Made by a program: the position numbers and the translations under genes. The notes beneath the pieces were generated by a model, which searched no databases, was not told the origin of the DNA, and was given only the letters and a program-made list of their open reading frames with translations. From the NCBI RefSeq assembly GCF_000003815.2, contig NC_049982.1, forward strand, positions 1,083,604 to 1,147,603: a stretch of DNA of 64,000 bases, given 5' to 3'. The DNA comes from Branchiostoma floridae. Lineage: Eukaryota; Chordata; Leptocardii; Amphioxiformes; Branchiostomatidae. The first letter of the stretch is position 1. Every line of letters begins with the position of its first letter. This document shows positions 57,501-64,000 of this stretch, piece by piece.

Positions 57501-59430
57501 TACTCTCTGTGAGTTGGTGCACCATTGTCTGCACCGTTTGGTTGTAGGCCTGAATGATGCCGTTGTCTCTCTGCTGTCTCTGTTCATTCAGGTTTTTCTC
57601 TTTTTCCCTCAGACCTCTGATGAAGCTGCAGTAACTTTCCAGAATGTTCCTCCCCTCATTGATCAAGGCCTGGACTGTAGACATCTTTTCCTGTGCAGCC
57701 TTTTTAAGGCCTGTGGTTGGATGTCCATCATGGCTTTCTTCACAACACTCAGTACAAACTGGCATGTTACACTGTTTACAGTAGAGCTTGACTTCCTCTG
57801 AGGGGTGAAAACTGCACCTGTTTCCAGATTGGGGTTGTTCCCTTGTTTCCCCTGACAGAGTAGCCTGGTTTTGCAGCCTCTCACACATATTTGCTGCCAT
57901 GAGGTTGTCTGGTAAACCTGCGACCCCCTGGGGTGGCAGCCTGACCTGCTGACGACAGACTGGGCACTGGAAGGCCCCTCCCCTCCCTGCAAGGTTCTCC
58001 AGACATGGTGACAGACAGAAGGTGTGCTGACAGGGCAGCACCTTGGGCCTGGTGAACAGCTCCAAGCAGACGCTGCAGGACAGTTCTTCCCTGAAATGTG
58101 TCCCCAAACTTGATGGTGCAGCCGCCATTTTGTTATCCTTGTAACGACTATAAAGCCTTCTTAGGTTACAGTTGCACTTGCCCGGCGCCTTTGTCTGCAG
58201 CCTGGTGTTTGTCAGGGCTCTTTGTCTAGTACACAGATTGGGTTTCGGTCTTACCTAAAAAGACGTGTACAATGGTGTAAGTCTAGCTAAGACATACCTC
58301 TATAAAAATTACCATGAAAGCAAAGTTTTTGCACTAGTTTTAGGTTCATGTTTTTCATGACGACCTCTTCACCTTGAAACACTGCAAAAATTTAAAGTTT
58401 TTGTTCAAAATTTAAAAAGTTTTTGTTTTCTTCCACCCGCCTACATAATTATTTCTCCTGCTAACATAACATCATCTCGAACAAATGTGCTTGGAGATTA
58501 GTGATACATTTGTACATAACTTTTCCACACTCTCTCTGACATGTCCGTACATGTATGTTATACACATACAGCTCAGCCTCCCGATGATCGGTACATCCAC
58601 CCAAGTCCTGCTGGCACAGGACAGCCTTCCAACACAGACAACAGGTTCCCTGGTAAGTATGAATGGTTGACACAAAGACTTATATTTTTCTAGCGACAAG
58701 ACATCAAATTGATTGTGGTTCTTAGTGGTCCTTGTGACTGAGTTATTGGATTCCGAATCAGATCAACTTCTGTAAGGGAAATTGACTGTGTGAGGTGTCC
58801 TTGGTTAAACAATGTAATTTTGTTGGAGGGAAGTACATGTATGATGGCATTAGTGGCAAATTGGTAAGGTGTTTGGCCCATAAGATCCTGGATCGGATAT
58901 CCATGAGATCCATGCTGTGGCCCTGGGAAAGGCCGCACTTAACGTAACTTTCTTCACTCTATCTAGGTGTAAAAATGGGAACCCGACTTCGGTTGAGGAG
59001 GTAGAATGGTCGAAGGAGAGTGTTTGGCTCTGCCCTCCAATACCGTGTCCTAGGCACGGTAGATGACAACCCGTTGCCCTTACTGAGTTAAAAAGGCTAT
59101 GGGACTACCTTTACCTTCCCTACTTTTTACAGCTGACATACATATAATGAATATGACATTTATTATCCTCCAGAAGATGATGCTTCCCCGGACGGGCAGG
59201 GAGACCCGGGCCCCGACGGCCACCCCGCCCCGCTGTTGCCGCGGGTTACGCTGATCTCTAGCGGGCAGCTTCGGGAGATGGGCGCGGCCGAGTTGCAGAC
59301 AACCATGTCAGAGTTCATGGGTCAGATGGACGTCATCGTGGGGAAGGCCATGGGCAGCATGCAGCAGCTACTGGGGCCAAACCAGCTGTCCGGGTCGCCT
59401 GGGTCGAGTGGGTCGTCCAAGTCTGGGTGA
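39524..59430 (+). CDS. ANKS3: ANKS3, ankyrin repeat and SAM domain protein 3
   Basis: Cytoplasmic adaptor. In vertebrates ANKS3 binds ANKS6, NEK8, BICC1 and NPHP proteins in the ciliary/polycystic-kidney network through ankyrin repeats and a SAM polymer. The coding exons are 39524-39706, 40305-40457, 41154-41300, 41864-42007, 42767-43051, 43881-44087, 51196-51354, 51745-51861, 52299-52430, 52974-53126, 53929-54042, 55404-55512, 58572-58652 and 59174-59430. Phases agree throughout (0 up to exon 12, then 1, 1), giving 746 residues (human 656). Six ankyrin repeats (about residues 45-235) are followed by a DLSSSDE motif, a Ser-rich linker, a SAM domain (about 470-545) with FEDQDIDLHVFLTLTDNDL, a coiled coil and a C-terminal helix ending in Gly/Ser. 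The start was chosen because EASDEASENELLDRSLSMW matches the family N-terminus. One donor is GC (exon 7). Six exon borders seed tandem arrays. Confidence 0.93.
40623..40989. mobile_element. MITE in ANKS3 intron 2, 'aggggtgggtact' ends
   Basis: The ends TAGGGGTGGGTACTAGTA and the inverted CCAGTGCCCACCCCTA enclose 367 bp without an ORF. Inside are 'caggtccagaggatcaggtcc' type short repeats. End fragments of the same family lie at about 46637-46703 and inside several units of the exon 7 array. Confidence 0.7.
41333..41523 (+). repeat. Two decoy copies of the 3' part of ANKS3 exon 3 with donor
   Basis: Segments 41335-41404 and 41453-41521 repeat LTGKDRRGWSALFHATNAGH and the following codons, plus the start of the intron (atggtgagactta or atggtaaggg). 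The 5' part of exon 3 and its acceptor are not copied. Period about 117 bp. Confidence 0.9.
42596..42615 (+). repeat. (TG)n microsatellite in ANKS3 intron 4
   Basis: ATGCATGCATG followed by a TG run. Confidence 0.85.
43052..43450 (+). repeat. About seven decoy copies of the ANKS3 exon 5 end with donor, 56-59-bp unit
   Basis: The last 11 codons of exon 5 (RKTGIPVQPQQ region) and its donor AACAG/GTAACTAAC are repeated with the intron start 'atccacacttagctt'. The period is 56 bp between 43071 and 43127. Donor sequences remain intact in nearly every copy, offering seven extra GT sites right after the real one. Confidence 0.9.
43576..43614. repeat. Perfect 19-bp hairpin with a one-base spacer, ANKS3 intron 5
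   Basis: ATGCCTGGCTAAAAGCTTT (43576-43594), C, then its exact reverse complement (43596-43614). No TSD or larger inverted repeat was recognised around it. Confidence 0.95.
43698..43815 (+). pseudogene. Decayed copy of ANKS3 exon 6, 5' half
   Basis: The segment starts with a CACAG acceptor and AAGGGTA and follows exon 6 (43881) with 'ccatccaccaaacc', then 'gtgcccag-ggttatgt' and 'taccaggac'. Frame is lost by small indels. It is the only copied border here that includes the exon 6 acceptor. Confidence 0.65.
44088..44573 (+). repeat. Three decoy copies of the ANKS3 exon 6 end with donor, plus one exon 7 fragment
   Basis: Segments 44123-44224, 44260-44361 and 44393-44494 repeat WAGEREEGEIRFRDVISPI to SGGRQE and the donor GAG/GTTTGT with its GTTT-rich intron start. 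The period is 137, then 133-134 bp. The last unit ends in a (GTTT)n run and joins at 44521 to a fragment of exon 7 that still encodes AIKSSSSSG (44521-44570). Confidence 0.92.
44574..46392. mobile_element. Non-autonomous hAT element, 1803 bp, with 8-bp target duplications
   Basis: The 8-bp duplication GCTGTGAG (44574-44581 and 46385-46392) flanks ends CAGGGTTGTAGCCAGC and GCTGGCTACAACCCTG, the classic hAT pattern. Subterminal short repeats are 'ccgtcc-ttgacggaa', 'gacggaaaa' and a GC-rich 'gccttcggcgcgacatctcg' stretch with 'cgcctacggcgc'. No hAT transposase motif appears in any frame. The internal ORFs are short, so it depends on a transposase elsewhere. The intact duplication suggests recent insertion. 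Confidence 0.9.
46423..46541 (+). pseudogene. Displaced copy of ANKS3 exon 9 (SAM) within intron 6
   Basis: It encodes DLIELLNNIQCAKYHPVFED and on to FLTLTDNDLKE with high identity to exon 9 (52299-52430), about 5.9 kb upstream of it. The first codons (VYQPPK) and the GTGAGG donor are missing. It follows the hAT element by 30 bp and precedes a MITE end fragment and the exon 7 array. Confidence 0.85.
46759..51195 (+). repeat. Twenty-three decoy copies of the ANKS3 exon 7 acceptor and exon start, about 155-bp unit
   Basis: Each unit contains 'accttgctatcctgttccag' (acceptor), the exon start encoding ADPANTLDEQCAFALSNALT, then 'catcgtcttttagcgtacat' with an in-frame TAG, and 'ggccaccacactatacaata'. 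Copies start near 46770, 46925, 47082, 47240, 47393, 47548, 48477, 48627, 48826, 48998, 49145, 49301, 49453, 49610, 49768, 49919, 50118, 50262, 50407, 50560, 50714, 50872 and 51067. Some units are variants with 'ccaacacactgacagtctgg' or with a MITE end. None has the real continuation KSSSSSSGDLEKA or a donor. Confidence 0.95.
47683..48468 (-). mobile_element. 5'-truncated LINE inserted in the exon 7 array
   Basis: On the minus strand a first part (from about 48468) encodes LKTMYQTLLLAHLEYCATAW, the conserved region after the reverse transcriptase of CR1/Jockey-like LINEs. After a frameshift near 48265 the second part reads RLVNRAARLITG and ends in YGPFLWNSLPLKQRQLLSLR with FKK, the usual C-terminus. 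A 3' UTR with AATAAAT and short AAGTGA repeats ends at 47683. RT core and endonuclease are absent. It splits the array between copies 6 and 7. Confidence 0.85.
51196..51354 (+). other. ANKS3: ANKS3 exon 7, functional copy, with GC donor
   Basis: After the 23 decoys this is the only copy that continues beyond ALTI into KSSSSSSGDLEKALGLNQE and ends at CACCAG/GCAAGA. GC-AG introns usually have a strong CAG/GCAAG context as here, and no GT near it keeps the frame with exon 8. It encodes 53 residues, with the run of serines matching the Ser-rich linker of vertebrate ANKS3. Confidence 0.8.
51383..51522. mobile_element. Short foldback element in ANKS3 intron 7
   Basis: The left arm 'aagcagatcc' plus 'gcataagatagtat' and the inverted right arm 'atactatcttatgc' plus 'ggatctgctt' enclose about 140 bp. 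No ORF. Confidence 0.65.
52063..52262 (+). repeat. Two decoy copies of the ANKS3 exon 9 acceptor and exon start
   Basis: Copies at 52063-52130 and 52179-52253 carry the acceptor (TTGCAG, CTACAG), VYQ-type starts and NNIQCAKYHPVF or a shortened version. They then switch to 'actcaaaactaa' with an in-frame stop (HSKLS-stop or HTKLT). The real exon 9 follows at 52299. Period about 118 bp. Confidence 0.9.
52299..53126 (+). other. ANKS3: ANKS3 exons 9-10, SAM domain and start of the coiled coil
   Basis: Exon 9 (52299-52430) and exon 10 (52974-53126) together encode the SAM domain: ELLNNIQCAKYHPVFEDQ, the LTDNDLKEIGIKLMGPRRKM end-helix motif, and SAIARYHSHAR just beyond. The leucine, DxDL and GP-KM positions typical of ANKS3 SAM domains are all present. 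The rest of exon 10 (YADKLESEMQELAMQLHR) starts the coiled coil that continues through exons 11 and 12. Confidence 0.9.
53160..53345. repeat. CpG-rich insertion of unknown kind in ANKS3 intron 10
   Basis: A stretch with repeated TTCGAA and TTCGA motifs and 'ggaccggggcg'/'cgacccgcggtcg' palindromes. Its composition differs from the intron around it. It is probably a MITE, but I cannot define its ends. Confidence 0.35.
53688..53790 (+). repeat. Dispersed repeat family A, copy 3
   Basis: It shares 'gctacagcagggggctag' and 'tagcttccatactctt' with 6105-6262 and 21200-21340. It lies in ANKS3 intron 10. Confidence 0.6.
54121..54613 (+). repeat. Three or four decoy copies of the ANKS3 exon 11 end with donor
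   Basis: Copies ending near 54182, 54321 and 54460 repeat the codons around VVEGCVVENKAAWDRVRQ and the CAGACAG/GTTTGT donor with the intron start. They are separated by 'cattctgtactgtagagt'. A fourth, very decayed copy with 'gcatccgacag/gtttgtttgg' ends at 54609. Period about 140 bp. Confidence 0.88.
54686..55267 (-). mobile_element. Internally deleted mariner element, 578 bp
   Basis: TA dinucleotides flank perfectly inverted ends starting CGAGGGGCATTCAATAAGTA (54688 and 55265). The minus-strand ORF 55103-54774 keeps the N-terminal DNA-binding part of a mariner transposase (CRAVIRFLYLKGRTPKGT, GDDAPSYDLVKRWHPEFKQG, RPGRSSSA). It then jumps to the C-terminal tail, so the DD-D catalytic region is missing. 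It is non-autonomous. The copy at 62311-62889 has the same deletion. Confidence 0.9.
55661..55688. repeat. Short hairpin in ANKS3 intron 12
   Basis: AGCTGTCACAT and ATGTGACAGCT are separated by a T-rich loop, next to a T11-T13 run at 55622-55634. On the minus strand this lies about 0.5 kb downstream of the TRIM stop codon. Confidence 0.7.
55801..55806 (-). terminator. Possible polyadenylation signal of the TRIM/NHL gene
   Basis: AATAAA on the minus strand (TTTATT on plus), about 375 bp after the stop codon at 56182. Confidence 0.45.
56182..58128 (-). CDS. TRIM2/3-like RING, B-box, coiled-coil and NHL protein, intronless
   Basis: Probable E3 ubiquitin ligase of the TRIM-NHL class, 648 residues in one exon. 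The RING domain (about residues 16-60) starts CSVCLELFTRPKVLPCQHTF and ends CPVCRQQ. The B-box (about 104-145) has CSFHPSEEVKLYCKQCNMPV, then CTECCEESHDGH. A coiled coil follows to about 280, then a low-complexity linker with two copies of a GNQRQG/MTFGT motif, then about six NHL repeats to the end (FKYPNGVTVSDEGEIFVAEG, YPCGIYTDRAGNIIVADSGN). In the RING the third cysteine pair is C-x3-C (FCLSPC) instead of the usual C-x2-C. It lies antisense in ANKS3 intron 12, with no intron of its own, so it is probably a retrocopy-derived member of the large lancelet TRIM family. Substrates (proteins or RNA) cannot be inferred. Confidence 0.9.
   Translation of the reverse strand: MAAAPSSLGTHFREELSCSVCLELFTRPKVLPCQHTFCLSPCLENLAGRGGAFQCPVCRQQVRLPPQGVAGLPDNLMAANMCERLQNQATLSGETREQPQSGNRCSFHPSEEVKLYCKQCNMPVCTECCEESHDGHPTTGLKKAAQEKMSTVQALINEGRNILESYCSFIRGLREKEKNLNEQRQQRDNGIIQAYNQTVQTMVHQLTESKDQLLSQSQQNHSENLEKIQTGRDIVLADVNELSAACDRAEHAMQQGWIEFLSQQTALTEVVGKYRGKAAPTPVQTQPAVFQPTDTPVAVLGHVTILSAPIISATARIKINSYGKGKGKRKESLKQRQGEPWSHDERMTFGTFYKGHFYGNQRQGGHQSHNLQMTFGTSGSGTGEFKYPNGVTVSDEGEIFVAEGGNQRIQVFTLQGTFVHQFPTVVSGGQKMCPNDVTMDAEGNLWVVGETESAAFAVQYNKQGRVLRKFEQKKIQAREWYHGVAMDIVRNHILITKATAQDLVSNLHGEVLVFRPDGTIVQTVGQLQGMKYSRYTTVDGKGNILVSDCYNHCVFVYNEGGQFLFQFGGEGSGEGQLGYPCGIYTDRAGNIIVADSGNSRVEMFDNTGRFLKHITTDMDNPCAVAMAPQGQLVVTDIKNDKVSIFHSY
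58836..59110 (+). mobile_element. tRNA-derived SINE, family 2, in ANKS3 intron 13
   Basis: A decayed head (A-box-like TGGCAAATTGGTAAGG at 58852) is followed by a body with 'aatgggaacccgacttcgg', shared with the minus-strand copy at 8990-9318. It then reads 'ccttactgagttaaaaaggc'. Confidence 0.6.
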
Positions 59431-61130
59431 TTGTGGTCTGGGTCGCCTGGGTCCAGTGGGTTGTCTAAATCTAGGTGATTAGATACTGGTGGTTGCACAC
59501 TGGGTCACCTGGGTCTTTAAAGTCTGGATGATTAAACACTGTCTGGGTTGCCTGGGTCCAATGGGTTAAAATTTCTAAGTCTGGGTGATAAATACAGTGG
59601 TTTACACACTGATTTGCATGGGTCTTCAAAGTTAGCCTGATATTTTCTTCCTATTCCTGCAATAGTATCAAATGTTATACTTGGTCTAGAAGGTCTTCAA
59701 TGATGAAACCCTCGCGGTTACACACTTGGTCAGCAATATTTATAAACACTGGTTCTTCAAAGTCAGAGCAAAGTGCACTTGTGGGAATCATGATAAGGTG
59801 ACCGATAGCTTAAAAGAAAGGTGCAGTGAAACCTGTAATGTGGGCCAACTCTGCATAAACATTGCCTGGCCATTCATTTGCCAACTTGAGGCCAACTTTG
59901 GTGTTTAGATTGTATCCTAGCCTTGAGAACCTTGTCTATTCTGGCAACCTGTCTACTATGACCATTTTCAAAACCCTCAATTAGCAAGTAAGTTACCGTA
60001 TGCAGGTTGGATTGTACTAGAAGGCCGACATTTGCAAGCAATCGCTGGATATTTCCCTCTACAGTCTCAAACAGAATGTGACCTCCATTCTATCTCCTTA
60101 CTGTGATTGACACCTTGTTACATGCAGAGGGTCATGGTACATGTAGCAACAGAGCTTTTAACCCAAGAGTGCCTTATCCTGCGTTCAGTATGGTAGCAGA
60201 GCTATGTGATTTTTTACCACTCAAATTCTCGTTACTTTTATAGATCTGATGTTTACGAAAAGGGACCATCTGAATACTGCCATTGTTGTGCTAAGTCAGA
60301 CTTACACATAGTTGCTGCCTGAATAACATTTACATATTACATCGAACCAAAGAATTTTCAACAAGATGATGAAAACAAGAATGGCTGTGATACAGGGTTA
60401 GTATAGAAGAGTGGTGATAGGTGGTACCCTGCAACGTTGCATTTGTATATTTGTTAGTTGTTTCTGTATATCTCTGCTCTGTTTTACATGTATGCAATGT
60501 TACTGTACATTTGACTCTTTACTTCAAGTCTGTTCTTATATGATTGTGATCAACGGAACATTCCTGCATCTGATCTTGTATATGTTGTAGTGCAATTTAG
60601 TTTTCAGAAAGTGCAAAAATGTACATGATTGTGAGCTGTAGATTTATAGGAGACTTTAACTGTACTGGTTACTATTAGACAAGTTTGGAAAGATGACATA
60701 CTGAACACATTCAAGTAAAATCATTCCGATACCATAATAATTATCGTACTACCTAGAATTTGTTATTATAAACAATTTCTTGCTGCCAGGGGCTAACAAG
60801 TGCTATCCCTGAGAAGGCCAGTCAGTTTGCCGCTAGGTCAAAAACATCATGTTACAGACATAACTAGTTCTAACTATTTAATAAGTGCCCTTAGAGACCT
60901 CAACATATCACATGTTGCAATAATATAGAAGGACTGATAGTTGTCAAGAGGAAGTTAGACCTGATGTAATGTAGAATTTAGATGGAGAGACAAAGAGTGG
61001 TAAGAATGTTATAGTTCCACAGATGTCTTCAGCATGTACATGTAGTGAGCGATAGGTGAGACAAGCAGATGTTAGGAACTGTCTTAGGCTCATGTTCGTC
61101 CAAAATCTAATATATCCTGCCAATAAAGAG
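59431..61130 (+). other. Presumed ANKS3 3' UTR and downstream sequence
   Basis: Just after the stop codon, 'gtctgggtcgcctgggtc-agtgg' is repeated about four times with decay (59390-59620), extending the codons of the Gly/Ser tail into the UTR. The first clear plus-strand AATAAA is at 61122-61127, which would give a 1.7-kb 3' UTR. An earlier non-canonical signal is possible. No other gene is visible. Confidence 0.4.
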
Positions 61131-62095
61131 GTCAAAATTTAAAAGATTCACTATGAAAAATGTGTCCAAAATGTTGCAAAAACATGTAACTGAAAGAGAC
61201 TGAGTTGTATCCTTACATCTGCTTGAAGATTGATACGCGGTGCTCATAATTAATGTCCACTCAACTCATTTCTCAAATGACATTCTTTTCGGACCAAAAT
61301 TCGATACAATATTCAGAAAAATAAGTCATCCATGAAAAATTGTGGTCTTTATATGTGTATAATGTAGACACTTCTCTACACTATTGACTGTCATTTCTGA
61401 GTCTAAGTGCTTCAAATTCGCATGTGAAAAATTCAATTTCTTAGTATCATCTGCAAATGTATCTTTGACATCTTTACATTGCCTTAAAGTTATAGCACAG
61501 GACATGGTAACAGCTAATGTTATTATGGCACATTACGTTTCCTTGTAATAGCATTTTTGTACCGCCTGTGCCTAGTGCCACTAAAACCCACGTTCATAGC
61601 ATGCTGTAATGAGTCGAATGACCATACAGACGTCTGTGTGTCAGTATTCCAGGTATCAATTTATAGACTATAGTATACAGATTCACCAGAAAGATTTCAT
61701 GCAATACACTTCAAAGAAAATTTCAAAATTGTGTGCTGTTTTCTTTTGAATTATAGATATGAATGTTAATGACATTATAACTGAACGTAAGGGTCTGTGC
61801 AGAATGCCTTACACATATAATTGTAAGGGAATGTAATGTGGATGTTGCACATGTTATGTACAGACTGGCCTTATGATAAGGCCTACAATGCACCCTCAGA
61901 TATGCATTACACTAGGAACATGCGAATGTATAAATGAAACAGTGACATGCAATAGTCCAGTCAAGTGGTTAGTGGCCCTGCTTCTGGAACTAGAAGCCGT
62001 GAATTCCCGGCTGTGCCGCTCAACCGACGTACACGCTAGCGGAAAGGATTGCAGTCCTTTAAAGGAAAGGACGTTAAGTCGTGGTTCACTGTTAC
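61131..62095. other. Intergenic, nothing recognised
   Basis: AT-rich, no supported ORF. Confidence 0.4.
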
Positions 62096-62100
62096 TCTCC

Positions 62101-62203
62101 AAGCAAAGGTTGAGTCGCGTAGATATAGTAGTAGACTTTAGAGGAGCGCCGGTGTAATTTTTCCGACTACTTCTATATCTACGCGACTCAACCTCTGCTT
62201 GTG
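62101..62203. repeat. Long inverted repeat, arms about 33 bp
   Basis: 'aaggttgagtcgcgtagata' plus 'tagtagtag' at 62105-62133 and its near-exact complement ('ctacttctata' plus 'tctacgcgactcaacctctg') at 62168-62198, separated by about 35 bp. Mismatches are few. No TSD recognised. Confidence 0.85.
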
Positions 62204-62310
62204 GAGTAGTTCATTGTGCTTGTCGAAAAGAGCTTGGGCAATTTTCCCGACGGAACGAATCTGTAAATACTGTACATAGCGTCTGTCTTCTCTGTCATTA
62301 CCAGTGGCAG

Positions 62311-62889
62311 AATACGTTCAATAAGTAATAACTCTGACTCATTTCCCATAGCAGCAGATTAATGAAACTTGGCACAGTTATTAGTCTTTCTCTTCATAGG
62401 AACCACCCAGAGCTATGCATTTCTCCCATCGTTTGATGCAGCTCTGGACACCGTTTTTGTAGGACACCCCAGGTTGGTCCTCCAACAGATGCCTCATCAA
62501 TGACAGAAGAGGGACGACCAGGTCTGGGAGCTGTTTCCACAGACTTCCGGCCATGTTTGAATTCAGGATGCCAGCGTTTTACAAGGTCATATGATGGGGC
62601 ATCATCACCACATAAGTTTCTTTCATTTCATCAAAAGTCTCCTTTGGTGTGCGTCCTTTCAAATACAAAAACCGGATCACTGCGCGACACTCAACTGGCT
62701 CCATTTCACACCTGGTCCATTTCACGCCTAACTGAGTTCAAACACCAGTAAATCAGAAACCACAATTAGTTCAAAGCTCTTTTTTGCAACGTAAGCTATA
62801 GAGATATGAATCATTACACATTCAAAATTTCATTTAGATCAAACAACTGGAAGTGAGTCAGAGTTATTACTTATTGAACGCCCCTCGTA
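62311..62889 (-). mobile_element. Internally deleted mariner element, second copy
   Basis: Highly similar to 54686-55267 over its whole length and with the same internal junction. The right end ends GCCCCTCG followed by TA (62888). The left end lacks about six bases (TACGTTCAATAAG instead of TACGAGGGGC...). Reading the minus strand, the C-terminal tail of the transposase (SCIKRWEKCIALGGSYEE) is in frame with itself but the two parts are not one ORF. Confidence 0.88.
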
Positions 62890-64000
62890 GCTCTCGAGTG
62901 AGCTAAACCGGTTCGATATCACTTTTCCTGATCGTGAATTAATAGATGAGTGAAAGGGTCTGAGTGGTAGAGTGGTACTTTTAACGTTAGAAACTCAGAT
63001 TTACAGTATCTTTACCTCACTTGACCTTAACCCAGGGCCGTTGCCATTCCTCATGATCATATGTTCATGAATATTTACGATTGCGCAGAACCGGAGTTAA
63101 AATGAGACATTTCTGGGAAAATTGTCTAGACCTTAGGATGTAAGCTAAGCCTCACACGCGCATGTTCGCTACTGCTCGGTGTCATCAGCCCAGATTTTTC
63201 AAATCATGTTTCCGTTTCCGCCCACCTACATGCCAGAAGAGAAAAGTCGTGATACAACAGGCGGAAACACGATCTTTTACCCCGGTAATGTATTAACCAG
63301 CTGCAGACTTCTAGCCATGGCCGGCAAACTCTCCTTGGCCGGGTGCTCATCTAAGGTCCTCGGGAAGACCTGCCTTGGCTGCCGAACAGATTTTCTGCCG
63401 GCCCTGGATAAAAGTCTGGTTTCTAGGGCAGCGACCTTGCGGCATACATGCATGTACCTTCCCAGCATAAAAACCTTGACGCGTTTCCTGAAAATCACCA
63501 ATTGGCCCACCCCAACAATAAACGCCAACGCGCGTCGAAGGAGCTGAGGAGGCTACCAGATTTCTTGGTTTAGTGTGGCACACCCTAAATGCAATATTAA
63601 AGACGGAGCATTGTGGATTTAAAAGGAAAAGACAGAAAACAGTGCTGGAAAACGTTTGAAGAATTAATTACATGCGTATACTGATTGCTGCATCTTGGCA
63701 ACCATACGAAGATGCTGCAATTCCGGTCAATTTTGTAGCTTCTTGTACTTAATGTAAAAGACAACAACAGCAAATGCTTTGTAAACGCAACCTCCTCGTA
63801 ACTTCCTAAAAAAACGCAGATAACATTTCTTGATACAGTTAAGGCCTAAAAGTTTAAATCGCAATAAACGGTGACGACGAAACAAACAATATATATGCCA
63901 TGTTATAAAATCATTCAGTACAAGCAAGAAAATAATATTAATATCCATGTCTATCATCCTTTGCTGGCACTCGTTGTCTTATTTAGCGAGGGTATGTGTT
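62890..64000. other. Intergenic, nothing recognised
   Basis: The plus-strand ORF 63179-63547 (122 residues) overlaps long minus-strand ORFs over the same GC-richer stretch. None shows a family motif or splice context, so none is called. Confidence 0.4.

Noticed and set aside
57663-57992. Additional ORFs on both strands within the TRIM gene
   Set aside because: They are shadow frames of the intact 648-codon gene.
63179-63547. 122-residue ORF as a gene
   Set aside because: Long ORFs overlap it on the opposite strand and I find no motif or splice signals, so the openness is explained by composition.

Overview
The window looks like nuclear DNA of an invertebrate chordate, most likely a lancelet (Branchiostoma). 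The evidence is indirect: two conserved animal genes with many small phase-compatible introns, an intronless TRIM/NHL gene, very high repeat diversity (tRNA-derived SINEs, foldback MITEs, hAT, piggyBac-like, mariner and LINE remnants), and many minisatellites that straddle exon-intron borders, which I recall being described in amphioxus. There are two assembly gaps (runs of N), both inside one tandem array. There are no bacterial-style operons, CRISPR arrays or complete viruses.

Layout. Positions 1-33.9 kb hold no gene I can recognise. They are a repeat landscape: diverged tandem duplications (1.5-3.3, 8.4-8.9, 14.0-14.6, 15.9-17.4, 23.7-24.8 kb), a 56-bp minisatellite with exact period (19.15-20.56 kb), two adjacent TTAA-bounded elements (11.63-13.04 kb), foldback elements, SINE copies, a LINE relic (18.4-19.06 kb), and small elements with a hammerhead-ribozyme-like core (4.4, 27.5, 32.2 and 33.2 kb). 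At 26.1-27.4 kb a C-rich array runs into an exon-like segment on the minus strand.

From 38.0 to 33.97 kb on the minus strand lies IMMP1L, the mitochondrial inner-membrane signal peptidase subunit. I resolve four coding exons and a complete 160-residue protein. Divergently, from 39.5 to 59.4 kb on the plus strand, lies ANKS3 (six ankyrin repeats, a Ser-rich linker, a SAM domain and a coiled coil). I resolve 14 coding exons with consistent phases and a 746-residue protein. A single-exon TRIM/NHL gene (648 aa) sits antisense inside ANKS3 intron 12. Downstream of 59.4 kb are the presumed ANKS3 3' UTR, a long inverted repeat and a second copy of an internally deleted mariner.

Main observation. 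At least seven exon-intron borders in the two neighbouring genes have each become the seed of a separate tandem array. Every array carries one splice site plus the adjoining slice of exon: IMMP1L first coding exon (9 copies), and ANKS3 exons 3 (3), 5 (about 8), 6 (4), 7 (24), 9 (3) and 11 (4 or more). The largest fills 4.4 kb of intron 6 with 23 decoy copies of the exon 7 acceptor, each with the same in-frame stop shortly after the copied exon segment. The true exon 7 then ends in a GC donor. The locus therefore combines intact genes with dozens of decoy splice sites, later interrupted by a hAT element and a LINE.
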